A DNA stretch of 64,000 nucleotides from Conexibacter sp. CPCC 205762 (GCF_030646155.1 NZ_JAUTDN010000008.1:62001-126000), one strand, 5' to 3'. Counted from the first letter of the stretch, positions 1-10,846 are shown. The notes: generated by a model not told the origin, from the letters alone. Numbers and translations: made by a program.

Positions 1-830
<830 letters not shown>

Positions 831-1937
831 ATGGCCGAACGCCTCTTGGAGGTCGAGCACCTCCAGCTCTACTTCCCGATCAAGCGCGGCGTGATCGTCG
901 ACCGCACGGTCGGCAACGTGCACGCCGTCGACGACGTCTCGCTGACGCTCGACGAGGGCGAGACGCTCGGCATCGTCGGCGAGTCCGGCTGCGGCAAGAC
1001 GACGCTGTCGCGCTCGATCGTGCGGCTGCTGGAGCCGACCGACGGCGCGATCCGCTTCCGCGGCAGAGACATCACCAAGTCCGGCCGGCGCGAGCTGCAG
1101 CCGGTCCGCAGAGAGCTGCAGATGGTCTTCCAGGACCCGCAGGCGTCGCTCAACCCGCGCAAGCGCGTCGGGCAGATCGTCGGCGCGCCGCTGCAGCTGC
1201 ACGGCGCCTCCGCGAAGGAGATCGAGAGAAAGGTGCGCGAGCTGCTCGGCCGCGTCGGGCTCAACCCCGAGCACGTCAACCGCTTCCCGCACGAGTTCTC
1301 CGGCGGCCAGCGGCAGCGGATCGGGATCGCGCGGGCGCTGGCGGTCGAGCCGAAGCTGATCATGCTCGACGAGCCGGTCTCGGCGCTCGACGTCTCGATC
1401 CAGGCGCAGGTGATCAACCTGCTCGACGACCTGCAGGACGACTTCGGCCTGTCGTACGTCTTCGTCGCCCACGACCTGTCGGTCGTGCGCCACGTCTCCG
1501 ACCGGATCGCGGTGATGTACCTCGGCAAGATCGTCGAGTCCTCGCCGTCGGAGGAGCTGTACACGAAGCCGATCCATCCGTACACGGTCGGTCTGCTGGG
1601 GGCGATCCCGATCCCCGACCCGAGGCAGAACCGGGCGCGGCGGCGACTGGTCGTCAGCGGCGAGCCGCCGAACCCGATCGATCCGCCGAGCGGCTGCCGC
1701 TTCCGCACGCGCTGCCCGCGCGCGACGGAGATCTGCTCGCAGGTCGAACCGCAGTTGACCGAGTACGCCAACGGTCATGTGGCGGCCTGTCACCACCCGC
1801 TCAACGTGACACAGGCGGAGATCGCGAGCGCGAGACGGTCGCCGCTGTCGCCGGTCAGCGCCGGCGAGGACGCGCCCGACTTCGTCGAGGGCCACGACGC
1901 CGCGGCCGCGGCCGTCGCGGACCACAACCTCAGCTGA
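831..1937 (+). CDS. Oligopeptide/dipeptide ABC transporter ATPase, DppF/OppF type
   Basis: This 368-residue protein is a complete ABC ATPase. It shows Walker A (GESGCGKTT), Q-loop ([12 protein letters not shown]), signature (SGGQRQR), Walker B ([12 protein letters not shown]) and H-loop (VAHD), then the C-terminal oligopeptide-type extension with GCRFRTRCP. The last ~45 residues are an acidic, Ala-rich tail of no recognised function. It follows the DppD-like gene with no gap and would form the heterodimeric motor of one importer whose permeases and binding protein lie upstream of the window. Family assignment is firm; the transported peptide is unknown. Confidence 0.93.
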   Translation: MAERLLEVEHLQLYFPIKRGVIVDRTVGNVHAVDDVSLTLDEGETLGIVGESGCGKTTLSRSIVRLLEPTDGAIRFRGRDITKSGRRELQPVRRELQMVFQDPQASLNPRKRVGQIVGAPLQLHGASAKEIERKVRELLGRVGLNPEHVNRFPHEFSGGQRQRIGIARALAVEPKLIMLDEPVSALDVSIQAQVINLLDDLQDDFGLSYVFVAHDLSVVRHVSDRIAVMYLGKIVESSPSEELYTKPIHPYTVGLLGAIPIPDPRQNRARRRLVVSGEPPNPIDPPSGCRFRTRCPRATEICSQVEPQLTEYANGHVAACHHPLNVTQAEIASARRSPLSPVSAGEDAPDFVEGHDAAAAAVADHNLS

Positions 1938-1946
1938 GGCGCGGCT

Positions 1947-2432
1947 TCACGGCTTCAGCGCCGCGCGCGCGACGGTCACCGCCGTCGCGCGCGCTGGCGC
2001 GTCCGCGCGTGGACGCACGACGGTGACGGTCACGAGCCGTCTGCCGTCGGTCGCCAGCAGCTCGCGGCCGGCGGCCGTCCAGGCGGCGCCGGCGCCGATC
2101 CCGTCGAGCACCTGCGGCAGCTCGGAGGGCGGGTCGCCGAGGTGCGCCTGGCCGCTCTCGACGACGGCGCGCGAGAAGCGGAACTGCGCCTGCGGGGCGC
2201 TGTCGACGCGGACGCGCGCGGTCGTCGCGCCGGCCCGGTAGGTGCAGTCGACGACGGTGTCGGAGCGGTCGTCGAGGCGGGCATCGGCGGCGGCGCCGAG
2301 CGCGGCCGCGATCGCCCGTGGGCACGGCGATCTCGCCTGCTGGGCGGTCGTCGGGGCCGGTGTCGAGCCGCCGCCGCAGGCGCTGAGCGCGAGCAGCGCG
2401 ACGAGCATCGTTTGTGAGAACCGTCTCCTCAA
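1947..2432 (-). CDS. Small secreted lipoprotein of unknown function
   Basis: A TTG start at 2432 gives an n-region of Arg residues, a hydrophobic stretch and a lipobox (LSAC-GGG) within the first 20 residues. This is a clear signal for diacylglyceryl attachment and display outside the membrane. An ATG at 2408 would remove the positive n-region, so TTG is preferred; a GAAGG lies about six bases before it. The mature part (~140 residues) is Ala/Arg-rich with two Cys that could pair, and resembles no family I can name. It converges on the peptide ABC genes (9-bp gap) and is divergent from the first glycoside hydrolase. Confidence 0.75.
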   Translation of the reverse strand: MRRRFSQTMLVALLALSACGGGSTPAPTTAQQARSPCPRAIAAALGAAADARLDDRSDTVVDCTYRAGATTARVRVDSAPQAQFRFSRAVVESGQAHLGDPPSELPQVLDGIGAGAAWTAAGRELLATDGRRLVTVTVVRPRADAPARATAVTVARAALKP

Positions 2433-2433
2433 A

Positions 2434-2443
2434 GCGCTACCTT
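2434..2443 (+). promoter_or_regulatory. Candidate -10 region before glycoside hydrolase 1
   Basis: The decamer GCGCTACCTT occurs here and again before the paralogous second hydrolase (4032-4041). In both places TACCTT could serve as a -10 element. No convincing -35 lies at 16-18 bp, so this rests only on the conserved copy upstream of two duplicated genes. Confidence 0.3.
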
Positions 2444-2564
2444 CGGGGTCGCTTCGGTTTCCCTACCGAAGAGAGCCTGTCACGTTCGCTTGCCGGCGGG
2501 CTCGGAAAGGGTGCGGGAGATCCCTCGCATCTGTCGGAACGACACACCAAGGAGGCCGCCTCAA

Positions 2565-3974
2565 GTGCGCCAACGGATCTTGCTCGTCGCCATGACGGGT
2601 CTCGCATTGCTCGTGCCGTCCGCGGTCGCGAACGCGAACAGCACGCAGTTCACGACCGTCGAAGCGCCCTCCGAGCTGCTCAACGGCTCGCCGGGCCAAG
2701 CGCTGGACGAGATCCAGGACCTCGGCGCGGACGCGATCCGCATCCAGGTCAGCTGGCGGTCGCTCGCGCCTGAGCCCGAGTCCAACTCGGCGCCGTCGTT
2801 CAACGCGACCGACCCGAAGGCCTACAGCGGCTGGGAGCGCTACGACGCCGTCGTCGACGGCGCGCGCGAGCGCGGCATCAGAGTCCACGCCACGCTCGGC
2901 GGCGCCGCGCCCGACTGGGCGACGTCGAAGCACGACGGCCTGACGCGCCCGGACGCGACCGCCTTCGGCAAGTTCGCGACCGCCGCCTCGCGCCACTTCG
3001 GCTCGAAGATCTCGTGGTGGTCGATCTGGAACGAGCCGAACCTCGGCAAGTTCCTCAAGCCGATCGCCAAGAACGAGTCGGCGACGATCTACCGCAACCT
3101 CTACCTGAAGGCCTACTCGGGCCTCAGAGCCGGCGGCACGCGCGCGCCGATCCTGTTCGGCGAGCTGGCGCCGATCGGCAACTCGCTGCGCGACATCGGC
3201 ACGATCCGCCCGCTCGCCTTCCTGCGCGCTGCACTCTGCCTCGACAAGAACTACAAGAGAGCCAAGGGCAAGCGCTGCGCCGCGATCCCGACGCAGGGGC
3301 TCGCGCTGCACCCGTACTCGACCGGCGCCGGGCCGTTCCTGATCCCGCCGGCCGACAACGTCACGATCGGCGTCCTCTCGCGCGCGACCGACGCGCTCGA
3401 CAAGGCCGCCAAGGCCGGCGCGATCGCCAAGCGCACGCCGCTCTACCTGACCGAGTTCGGCGTCCAGAGCTACCCCGACCGGCGCGTCGGCGTGCCGCTG
3501 GACGTGCAGTCGGACTACCGCTCGATCGCCGAGTACATCTCCTACTCCAACCCGCGCGTGAAGTCGTTCTCGCAGTACCTGCTGAGAGACGACGGCGGCA
3601 CCGGCCGCGAGTACGGCAACTTCGAGTCCGGCCTGTTCCTCAACAAGGGCCGCAAGGCGAAGCCGGCGCTGCAGAGCTTCCGCCTGCCGCTCGTCGTGAT
3701 CGCGAACAGAAAGTCGACGACGAAGGCGACGCTGTGGGGTCTCGTGCGGCCGGGCAAGAAGGCCCACCGCGGCGGCACCGTGACGATCCAGTACGCCGAC
3801 AAGGGCAAGAGCTTCAAGAAGCTCGCCACGCAGCGGTTCTCCTCCAGCGGCTACTGGAAGCGCGCCGTCGCGACCAGAAAGGGCCGCAAGTTCCGCGTCG
3901 TCTGGAAGGCGCCGGACGGCACGACGTACACCGGGCCGGCGACGGTCGAGCGCGCCGCCGCGCCGACCGGCTGA
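2565..3974 (+). CDS. Secreted clan-A-like glycoside hydrolase, copy 1
   Basis: A GTG at 2565 follows AAGGAGG by about ten bases and opens a signal peptide (hydrophobic ILLVAMTGLALLVPSAVA). The ~440-residue mature protein looks like a TIM-barrel retaining glycosidase: the acid/base Glu is E157 in WSIWNEPN and the nucleophile is probably E297 in LTEFGVQS, the usual NEP and TEFG strand ends of clan GH-A (GH5/GH39-like). The last ~100 residues look like a small beta-sandwich. It would cut polysaccharide or glycoconjugate outside the cell; the substrate is not readable. It is about half identical by eye to the next gene, so the two are a tandem duplication. Several Arg codons are AGA. Confidence 0.82.
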   Translation: MRQRILLVAMTGLALLVPSAVANANSTQFTTVEAPSELLNGSPGQALDEIQDLGADAIRIQVSWRSLAPEPESNSAPSFNATDPKAYSGWERYDAVVDGARERGIRVHATLGGAAPDWATSKHDGLTRPDATAFGKFATAASRHFGSKISWWSIWNEPNLGKFLKPIAKNESATIYRNLYLKAYSGLRAGGTRAPILFGELAPIGNSLRDIGTIRPLAFLRAALCLDKNYKRAKGKRCAAIPTQGLALHPYSTGAGPFLIPPADNVTIGVLSRATDALDKAAKAGAIAKRTPLYLTEFGVQSYPDRRVGVPLDVQSDYRSIAEYISYSNPRVKSFSQYLLRDDGGTGREYGNFESGLFLNKGRKAKPALQSFRLPLVVIANRKSTTKATLWGLVRPGKKAHRGGTVTIQYADKGKSFKKLATQRFSSSGYWKRAVATRKGRKFRVVWKAPDGTTYTGPATVERAAAPTG

Positions 3975-4031
3975 GCCGCTCTCACTTCGGGCGCGACGGG
4001 CTGAGACTTTGGTCTGGTCCGTCGCGCTCGT

Positions 4032-4041
4032 GCGCTACCTT
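4032..4041 (+). promoter_or_regulatory. Candidate -10 region before glycoside hydrolase 2
   Basis: This is the second copy of GCGCTACCTT, 56 bases before the GTG of the downstream hydrolase. It suggests the duplicated gene kept its own promoter. The -35 is not clear. Confidence 0.3.
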
Positions 4042-4096
4042 GCCGGAGTCGGCGCGTTGAAAGGGTCGACCGACCTCGACCCAGGAGAACGCCTTC

Positions 4097-5500
4097 GTGC
4101 GCCGATCGATTCCGCTGCTGCTCTTGTCCCTGCTCGCTCTGCTCGTCCCGTCCGCGGTCGCGAGCGCGAACGCGACGCAGTTCACGCTGCTGGAGGCGCC
4201 GAACGAGCTGCTCAGCGGCGCGCCTGACGCCACGCTCGACGAGATCAAGAGCCTCGGCGCCGACGGGATTCGGCTGCAGCTCTACTGGCGCGCGCTGGCG
4301 CCCGACCCGGAGGCGCGCAAGAAGCCGTCGTTCAACGCCTCCGATCCGGAGGCGTACAGCAACTGGGGCCGCTGGGACGCGGCGATCGACGGCGCCCGTG
4401 CGCGCGGTCTGAAGGTCCACGTCACGATCGCCGGCTCGGCGCCGACGTGGGCGACCGCCAACAAGGACCCCAACGGCATCTTCCGTCCCGACGCGTCCGA
4501 GTTCGCCAAGTTCGCGTCGGCGGTCGGCAAGCGCTACCGCTCGAAGGTCGCGCTGTGGTCGATCTGGAACGAGCCGAACCTCGGCAAGTACCTGCAGCCG
4601 ATCGCCAGAGGCGAGTCGGCGACGATCTACCGCAACCTCTACGTGAAGGCGTACTCGGCGCTCAGAGGCGCCGGCGTGACGGCGCCGATCGTGCTCGGCG
4701 AGCTCGCGCCGCAGGGCAACAGACTGAAGACGATCGGCACGGTCGCGCCGCTCACCTTCCTGCGCGGGATGCTCTGCCTCGACGCCAGATACAAGAAGAC
4801 GAGAAGCTGCGCGGCGGTGCCGGCGCAGGGCGTCGCGATCCACCCGTACTCGACCGCGCCCGGTCCCTTCCTGAGACCGCTGACCGACCTCAACAACGTC
4901 ACGATCGGCGTGCTCGACCGTCTCACGAGCGCGCTCGACAAGGCCGCCAAGGCCGGCACGATCGCGAAGCGGATGCCGATCTACGTGACCGAGTTCGGCG
5001 TCCAGAGCTTCCCCGACCGCAGAACCGGCGTGCCGCTCGACGTGCAGTCCGACTACCGCGGGATCAGCGAGCGGATCTCGTATCTGAACCCGCGCGTGAA
5101 GTCGTTCTCGCAGTACCTGCTGACCGACGACGCCGACTCCGCCGCCGGCAACTACGGCTCGTTCCAGTCGGGTCTCTACCTGGCCGACCACAGACCGAAG
5201 CCGGCGCTGTTCGGCTTCCGCCTGCCGCTCGTCGTCGTCCCCAGCAGAAGCGCGACGCGGGCGACGCTGTGGGGCCTCGTGCGCCCGGCGACCGGCGCCG
5301 GCCGCGTGACGGTCGAGTACAGCGACAACGGCCGCAGCTGGAAGACGCTCGGCTCGCAGCGGTACGCGAGCAACGGCTACTTCACCCGCCCCGTCAGCAC
5401 GACCGCGAAGCGCAGATGGCGGATCGTCTGGGACGCGCCTGACGGCACCACCTACACCGGTTCCGCGACGAGAGCGTGGACGAAGCCCTGGAGCGGCTGA
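4097..5500 (+). CDS. Secreted clan-A-like glycoside hydrolase, copy 2
   Basis: A GTG at 4097 lies nine bases after AGGAG and starts a signal peptide (LLLLSLLALLVPSAVASA) closely matching that of copy 1. The protein has 467 residues, with the acid/base Glu at E159 (WSIWNEPN) and the predicted nucleophile at E299 (VTEFGVQS). A C-terminal beta-rich domain follows (TVEYSDNGRSWKTL region). The NEP and TEFG neighbourhoods are almost the same as in copy 1, while surface loops differ. The end overlaps the start of the first TauE/SafE half gene by 25 bases, so export of a product or ion may be linked to its action; that link is inference. Confidence 0.82.
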   Translation: MRRSIPLLLLSLLALLVPSAVASANATQFTLLEAPNELLSGAPDATLDEIKSLGADGIRLQLYWRALAPDPEARKKPSFNASDPEAYSNWGRWDAAIDGARARGLKVHVTIAGSAPTWATANKDPNGIFRPDASEFAKFASAVGKRYRSKVALWSIWNEPNLGKYLQPIARGESATIYRNLYVKAYSALRGAGVTAPIVLGELAPQGNRLKTIGTVAPLTFLRGMLCLDARYKKTRSCAAVPAQGVAIHPYSTAPGPFLRPLTDLNNVTIGVLDRLTSALDKAAKAGTIAKRMPIYVTEFGVQSFPDRRTGVPLDVQSDYRGISERISYLNPRVKSFSQYLLTDDADSAAGNYGSFQSGLYLADHRPKPALFGFRLPLVVVPSRSATRATLWGLVRPATGAGRVTVEYSDNGRSWKTLGSQRYASNGYFTRPVSTTAKRRWRIVWDAPDGTTYTGSATRAWTKPWSG

Positions 5501-5859
5501 GCCGGGAGCGCCTGCTCCGGCTGGCGGCGATCGGCAGCGCCGGAGGGCTGTTCAGCGGCCTCTTCGGCGTCGGCGGCGGCACCGTGATGGTGCCGCTGCT
5601 GCTGTTGTGGATGGGCTACGAGGCGCGCGCCGCGGCGGCGACCTCGCTCGGCGCGATCACGCTCACGGCCGCCTTCGCGGCGGCGACGCAGGGCCTGTAC
5701 GGCAACGTCGACCTGCTCGCCGGCGGGCTCGTCGGCCTGCCGGCGGTCGGCGGCGTGCTGATCGGCACGTGGCTGCAGCAGCGCGTCCACAGCGACACGA
5801 TCGCGTTCGCCTTCGCCGCCCTGCTGGCGGTCGCGGCGGTGCAGCTGGTGGTGCGCTGA
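5476..5859 (+). CDS. Half-size TauE/SafE-family membrane protein, N-terminal half
   Basis: Starting with GTG at 5476 inside the end of the hydrolase gene, this 127-residue protein has about four membrane segments and the family's glycine signature (GGLFSGLFGVGGGTVMVPLL). TauE/SafE (DUF81) proteins move sulfite, sulfoacetate or related anions and normally have ~250 residues built from two such repeats. Here repeat one is a separate gene. It ends in TGATG, sharing one base with the start of repeat two. The two products presumably form a heterodimer equal to one normal transporter. Confidence 0.8.
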   Translation: MDEALERLSRERLLRLAAIGSAGGLFSGLFGVGGGTVMVPLLLLWMGYEARAAAATSLGAITLTAAFAAATQGLYGNVDLLAGGLVGLPAVGGVLIGTWLQQRVHSDTIAFAFAALLAVAAVQLVVR

Positions 5860-6263
5860 TGGGCGTCGGCGAGCTGCTGCTGGCGGGCGCGATCGGCGTC
5901 GCCGCGGGGATCTCCTCGGGCCTGCTCGGGATCGGCGGCGGGATCCTGTTCGTGCCGGCGCTGACGCTCGTGCTGGGGCTCGGCCACGTCGAGGCCGAGT
6001 CGACCTCGCTGCTGGCGATCGTCCCGGTCGCGCTCGTCGGCTCGTTCCGCCAGCGCAGCTACGGCAACCTCAGAGTCCGCGACGCGGGCGTGATCGGCCT
6101 GCTGTCGGTCGGCGGCGCCGTCGCGGGCGTCGCGCTCGCCAACGTGCTGCCGGTGCTGGTGCTGAGAATCGGCTTCGCGCTGCTGATGCTCAACCTCGCC
6201 CGCCAGCTCTTCCAGCGCGGCCGCAGAGACCGCCGCGCCCGCCTCGCGGGCGCGGGCGGCTGA
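5859..6263 (+). CDS. Half-size TauE/SafE-family membrane protein, C-terminal half
   Basis: The ATG at 5859 overlaps the stop of the preceding half gene by one base. The 134-residue product again carries the signature (GISSGLLGIGGGILFVPAL) and about four membrane helices, ending in a basic cytoplasmic tail (RGRRDRRARLAG). It aligns by eye with the preceding protein, as expected for the internal repeat of TauE/SafE. The translational coupling makes a joint complex likely. The anion carried is not known; sulfur-related or organic anions are usual for the family. Confidence 0.8.
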   Translation: MGVGELLLAGAIGVAAGISSGLLGIGGGILFVPALTLVLGLGHVEAESTSLLAIVPVALVGSFRQRSYGNLRVRDAGVIGLLSVGGAVAGVALANVLPVLVLRIGFALLMLNLARQLFQRGRRDRRARLAGAGG

Positions 6264-6275
6264 CGCGCCGTCGCC

Positions 6276-8918
6276 TCAGCCGGTGTTGCGCATTCCGGCG
6301 GCGATGCCGGCGACGGTGTGCAGCAGCGGGGTGTGGGCGTCGGCGTCGTCGGCGCGGGCGCGGCGCAGCAGGTCGACCTGGACGTGCGAGAGCGGGTCGA
6401 TCCAGGGGTTGCGGTGGGTCAGCCGCTTCAGCAGCGCGGGCGTGTCGGCCAGCAGCTTGTCGTTGCCGGTGATCTGCAGGACGCGCTCGACCAGCCGCTC
6501 GTGCTCGTCGCGGATCGGCGTCCACAGCTCGCGCGCGCCGCTGTCGGTGACGAGCGAGAAGTAGCGCTCGGCGACGCCGAGGTCGCTCTTGAAGAGCGAC
6601 ATCTCCAGCGTCGAGATCATCGTGCGGAAGAACGGCCAGCGCTCGCGCATCTCGCGCTGCAGCGCCAGGTCGCCGCTGCCGAGCGCGCTGCCGGCGCCGT
6701 ACCAGGCCGGCAGCAGCAGGCGGTTCTGCATCCACGCGAAGACCCACGGGATCGCGCGCAGCTCGCGCAGCTTGCGGCCGCCGCGCGAGGCCGGGCGCGA
6801 GCCGATGTTGAGCTGCGCCAGCTCGTCCAGCGGCGAGGCCTGGTGCAGCAGCGCGTCGAAGCGCTCGTCGTCGTAGATCAGCGCGCGGTAGGCGGCGCGG
6901 GAGCTGTCGGCGAGCCGCTGCGCCTCGTCGCGGAACTGCTGCGGCGGCTCGGCCGGCGGCGCCAGCGTCGCCAGCACGACGCCCGACAGCGTCTGCTCCA
7001 GCGCCCGCTGCGCCAGCTCCGGATGGGCGTAGCGCTGCGAGATCACCTCGCCCTGCTCGGTGATGCGGATGCGGCCGCGGATCGAGCCGGGCGGCTGCGC
7101 GACGATCGCGCGGTGGCTCGGGCCGCCGCCGCGCGAGGTCGAGCCGCCGCGGCCGTGGAAGAAGCGCAGCTTGACCTCGTGCTCGTCGGCGGCCGCCATC
7201 AGCCGCTCCTGCGCCGCGTACAGCTCCCACTGGGCCGAGACGAAGCCGCCGTCCTTGGCCGAGTCTGAGTAGCCGAGCATGATCTCCTGGCGCCGCTCGC
7301 AGCCGTTCAGATGGGTCGCGTACGCCGGGTCGGCGTACAGCAGCGTCATCGTCGCCTCGCCGGCGCGGAGGTCGTCGACGGTCTCGAACAGCGGCACGAT
7401 CGGCAGCGCCTCCAGTCCGTCGCGGCCGACGCCGGCGCGGCGCAGCAGGTAGAGCGTCGCGAGCACGTCGGAGGGCTGCTCGGCCATCGAGATGATCACG
7501 CTGCCGAGCGCGCGGGCGCCGTGGCGTCTGACGCCGTCGGCGATCGCGAGGAAGCTCGCCAGCACCTCGTCCTCGGCGGCGAGGTCCTGCTTGCGGAAGT
7601 CGCCGCCCGCCAGCGCCGGGATCGCCGCCGCCAGCAGCTCCTGACGGCCGCGCTCGTCGGCGTCGGCGTAGCCGTCGACGAGCCGCCCGACGGCCGCCTG
7701 CAGCGGGCCGGCGTTCTGGCGCACGTCGAGCGCGGCGAGGTGGAAGCCGAAGGTCCGCACCTGCACCAGCAGCCGCGCGATCGCGCCGGCCGCGACGCGC
7801 GCGGAGGAGAGGCTGTCGCGCACCAGCTCGAGGTCGGCGGCGAGCGCGGCCGGCTCGGCGTAGCCGCCGTTCTCGCGGCGGCGCGTCTTCTGCAGCCGCG
7901 CGGCGATCAGCCCGAGCTTGCGGCGGAACGGCTCGTGCGGGTTGCGGCGGCGGCTGCCGACGTTCGGCAGCTCGGCCTCGTCGTGCTCGATCGAGGCGCG
8001 CAGCGCGGGGGAGAGGAAGACGTGGTCGTCGGCCTGCGAGAACTCGCGCGCGAGCGCGTCGACGCGGCGGTGCAGCAGCCGCAGCGCGGCCGAGCGGTGC
8101 AGCTCCAGCGTGCGCGCGACCGACGCCGGCGTCACCTCCGGGTTGCCGTCCATGTCGCCGCCGGCCCACGAGCCGAAGCGCAGCGGCGGCTGCAGCGGCG
8201 GCCAGGCGACGTCGAAGCAGCGCGACAGCTCCGCCGCCAGCGGCGGGATCGCGTCGAACAGGACGGCCTCGAAGAAGAACAGCGTGCGCCGCACCTCGTC
8301 CTCGACGCGCGGACGCACGCGACGGACCTCGTCGGTCTGCCACCAGGTCGTCAGCACCTCGCGCAGCTCGTCCTCCAGCGCGCGACGGCGGGTCGCGCCG
8401 ACGCGCGGGTCGTCGAGCTTCTCCATGATCCGCCAGACCGACTGCTGGTGGTCGAAGACCGAGCGGCGCGTCGCCTCGGTCGGGTGGGCGGTCATCACCA
8501 GCCGCACGTCGAGCTGCGCGAGCCCCTCGGCGACCTTGCTGCGGGGGACCTGGCTGACGGCGCCGACGGTCGCGGCGAGCGACTCGCGCTGCGGCACGCT
8601 CGCGTCGGAGTCGTACTCGCGGCGGCGACGCAGCCGCTCCAGCTCCTCGGCGATGTTGGCGAGCTGCAGCTGCATCGAGCAGGCGCGCACGTACGGCGCC
8701 AGCCGCGCCGCCGGCTGGCCGCGCAGGAAGGTCAGCAGCTGCTCGCCCTGGGCCTGGTCGCCGTCGCGCAGCGCCAGCGCGCTGTCGCGCAGCCAGAACA
8801 GCCGCTCGCGGAAGGCGCGGCCGTTCTGCTCCTCCAGCACGTCACCGAGCAGACGCTCGAGCAGGGCGGTGTCGCGGTCGAGCGCGTCGGGGGCGGAGGC
8901 GGCGGCAGTCACGTTCAT
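6276..8918 (-). CDS. ppc: Phosphoenolpyruvate carboxylase
   Basis: The 880-residue protein carries all the hallmarks: catalytic His H145 in [12 protein letters not shown], the [15 protein letters not shown] loop, [11 protein letters not shown], the [14 protein letters not shown] mobile loop, and the C-terminal RNTG that closes the active site. It converts PEP and bicarbonate to oxaloacetate, refilling the TCA cycle. The ATG at 8918 is chosen because it gives the usual family length; a TTG at 8987 would add 23 unconserved residues. The start codon sits at the edge of a perfect 10-bp inverted repeat (8917-8940). It is divergent from a chemoreceptor gene. Confidence 0.97.
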   Translation of the reverse strand: MNVTAAASAPDALDRDTALLERLLGDVLEEQNGRAFRERLFWLRDSALALRDGDQAQGEQLLTFLRGQPAARLAPYVRACSMQLQLANIAEELERLRRRREYDSDASVPQRESLAATVGAVSQVPRSKVAEGLAQLDVRLVMTAHPTEATRRSVFDHQQSVWRIMEKLDDPRVGATRRRALEDELREVLTTWWQTDEVRRVRPRVEDEVRRTLFFFEAVLFDAIPPLAAELSRCFDVAWPPLQPPLRFGSWAGGDMDGNPEVTPASVARTLELHRSAALRLLHRRVDALAREFSQADDHVFLSPALRASIEHDEAELPNVGSRRRNPHEPFRRKLGLIAARLQKTRRRENGGYAEPAALAADLELVRDSLSSARVAAGAIARLLVQVRTFGFHLAALDVRQNAGPLQAAVGRLVDGYADADERGRQELLAAAIPALAGGDFRKQDLAAEDEVLASFLAIADGVRRHGARALGSVIISMAEQPSDVLATLYLLRRAGVGRDGLEALPIVPLFETVDDLRAGEATMTLLYADPAYATHLNGCERRQEIMLGYSDSAKDGGFVSAQWELYAAQERLMAAADEHEVKLRFFHGRGGSTSRGGGPSHRAIVAQPPGSIRGRIRITEQGEVISQRYAHPELAQRALEQTLSGVVLATLAPPAEPPQQFRDEAQRLADSSRAAYRALIYDDERFDALLHQASPLDELAQLNIGSRPASRGGRKLRELRAIPWVFAWMQNRLLLPAWYGAGSALGSGDLALQREMRERWPFFRTMISTLEMSLFKSDLGVAERYFSLVTDSGARELWTPIRDEHERLVERVLQITGNDKLLADTPALLKRLTHRNPWIDPLSHVQVDLLRRARADDADAHTPLLHTVAGIAAGMRNTG

Positions 8919-8940
8919 CTCGCAACCATTGTTGCGAGAT
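8917..8940. promoter_or_regulatory. Perfect inverted repeat at the ppc start codon
   Basis: Two 10-bp arms (ATCTCGCAAC / GTTGCGAGAT) are separated by CATT. The left arm overlaps the ppc start codon, so in mRNA the hairpin would bury the ribosome site; as DNA it is a classic operator shape. A second inverted repeat (GGAACA-GT-TGTTCC) lies at 8948-8961. The regulator is unknown. Confidence 0.55.
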
Positions 8941-9082
8941 ACGCGGTGGAACAGTTGTTCCGCTGGTGAAAAAACGCCTGCGCTCAAGGTACGCGCGTGT
9001 CTGCCGACATACGGAGGGACGTTTCTGGAGAGCGGCGGCGCGCCCGCGCCGGCTGCCTGACGATCGTGGAGGAGTCATCGGG

Positions 9083-10846
9083 GTGAAGGGCTTCCTTGGC
9101 ATTCGCTGGACCGTCGGACGCAAGCTGGCGCTGGCATTCGGCGCGCTGGTGGCGATCGTCGTGACGATGGGCGTCGTCTCGTTCGTCGTGCTGTCGTCGC
9201 TGGAGCAGAAGCACGCGCGCGTCGTCGCGGCCGCCGAGCCGGCGTTCGACGCGCAGACACGCGCGCAGGTGCGCCAGCTGAACGCGGACTTCTCGTCGCA
9301 GGTCGACAGCTCGCGCGTGCTGCTCGTGATCGCGCTGGTCGGCGCGACCGTGCTGGCGATCGCGCTCGCGCTGTGGATCACGCTGGCGCTGAGAATGCGC
9401 ACGCGGCGCGTGCTGGCGCGGCTGCACCACCTGCGCGACGACTGCGTCAGCAACCTCAACAGCGGCCTCGCGGCGGTCGCGAACGGCGACATGACGATCG
9501 TCGTCGAGCCGACGACGAAGCCGATCTCGAGAGTCTCCAGCGACGAGATCGGCGAGATCCAGGTCGCCGTCAACGAGATCCTCGAGAAGACGACGACCTC
9601 GATCGCCGAGTACAACGCGATGCGCGAGCAGCTGCGGGGCGCGCTCGGCGACCACTCCTGCCTCGACCTGCTCGTCGCGCGGATGGAGTCGCTGCAGTCC
9701 AACTGCCTGACCGACATGCAGCGCGGCATCACCGCGATGGCGGCCGGTGACCTGTCGCTCGACATACGCGCGGTGACGGAGCCGCTGCCCCCGGCCGCGG
9801 CCGGCGAGTCGCGCGGCAGCCTGGCGGAGTTCTTCGACGGCATGCTCGGCAGCGCGCAGGCGTCGATCGCCGCCTACACGAGAATGCGCGCGACGCTGTC
9901 CGAGATGCTGCGCGAGATCGCCGACAGCAGCGCCAACGTCTCCGCCGCCTCGCAGCAGATGGCGATGACCTCGGAGGAGACCGGCCGCGCGATCGCCGAG
10001 ATCGCGACGACGATCGGCGAGGTCGCGCAGGGCGCCGAGCGGCAGGTCCGCTCCGTCTCCGACGCGCGCGAGATGACCGAGGAGGTCGCCTCCGCCTCGA
10101 AGCTGAGCGCCGAGAACGCGCAGGAGTCGGCGCGCGCCGCCGAGCAGGCGCGCGAGGTCGCCGAGGAGGGCGCCGCCGCCGTCGTGCAGGCGACGAGCGC
10201 GATGGAGGCGGTCCGCCGCTCCTCCGGCGAGGCGACCGACGCGATCCGCGCGCTGACCGAGAAGTCGGGCGAGATCGGCGGGATCGTCGCGACGATCACC
10301 GGGATCGCCGAGCAGACCAACCTGCTCGCGCTCAACGCCGCGATCGAGGCCGCGCGCGCCGGCGAGGCCGGCCGCGGCTTCGCGGTCGTCGCCGAGGAGG
10401 TGCGCAAGCTGGCGGAGGAGTCGCGCGGCGCCGCCTCGACGATCGGCGGCCTGATCGGCCAGATCCAGCAGGAGACCGGCAGAGCGGTCGAGGTCGTCGA
10501 GAACGGCGGCCGGCAGACGGAGGAGGGCGCGGCGACGGTCGAGCAGGCGCGCGCCTCGTTCGAGCGGATCGGCGGCTCGGTCGAGGACATGTCCACGCGT
10601 GTCGGCCAGATCGCGACCGCGATCGAGCAGATCGCCGCCAGCGCGCTGCGGATGCGCGAGACGATGGCGGCGGTCGCGGCGGTCGCGGAGGAGTCCTCCG
10701 CCTCCAGCGAGCAGGTCTCCGCGTCGACCGAGCAGACCTCCGCCTCGACCCAGCAGATCGCCTCCTCGGCGCAGGCGCTCGCGCGCACCGCGGAGGAGCT
10801 GGACGCGCTCGTCAGCCGCTTCACGCTCGACGGCGCGGCGGCGTGA
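9083..10846 (+). CDS. Methyl-accepting chemotaxis protein with minimal outside loop (MCP1)
   Basis: A GTG at 9083 follows GGAGGAG by eight bases. The 587-residue protein has a first membrane helix (about residues 11-35), an outside loop of only ~40 residues, a second helix from about residue 77, HAMP-like segments, and the long helical signalling domain with the conserved hairpin tip ([19 protein letters not shown]). Ser/Glu/Ala-rich flanks look like methylation helices. With no room for a folded outside sensor, it probably senses within the membrane, the HAMP region or the cytoplasm. No cheA, cheW or flagellar gene lies in the window. Confidence 0.9.
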   Translation: MKGFLGIRWTVGRKLALAFGALVAIVVTMGVVSFVVLSSLEQKHARVVAAAEPAFDAQTRAQVRQLNADFSSQVDSSRVLLVIALVGATVLAIALALWITLALRMRTRRVLARLHHLRDDCVSNLNSGLAAVANGDMTIVVEPTTKPISRVSSDEIGEIQVAVNEILEKTTTSIAEYNAMREQLRGALGDHSCLDLLVARMESLQSNCLTDMQRGITAMAAGDLSLDIRAVTEPLPPAAAGESRGSLAEFFDGMLGSAQASIAAYTRMRATLSEMLREIADSSANVSAASQQMAMTSEETGRAIAEIATTIGEVAQGAERQVRSVSDAREMTEEVASASKLSAENAQESARAAEQAREVAEEGAAAVVQATSAMEAVRRSSGEATDAIRALTEKSGEIGGIVATITGIAEQTNLLALNAAIEAARAGEAGRGFAVVAEEVRKLAEESRGAASTIGGLIGQIQQETGRAVEVVENGGRQTEEGAATVEQARASFERIGGSVEDMSTRVGQIATAIEQIAASALRMRETMAAVAAVAEESSASSEQVSASTEQTSASTQQIASSAQALARTAEELDALVSRFTLDGAAA

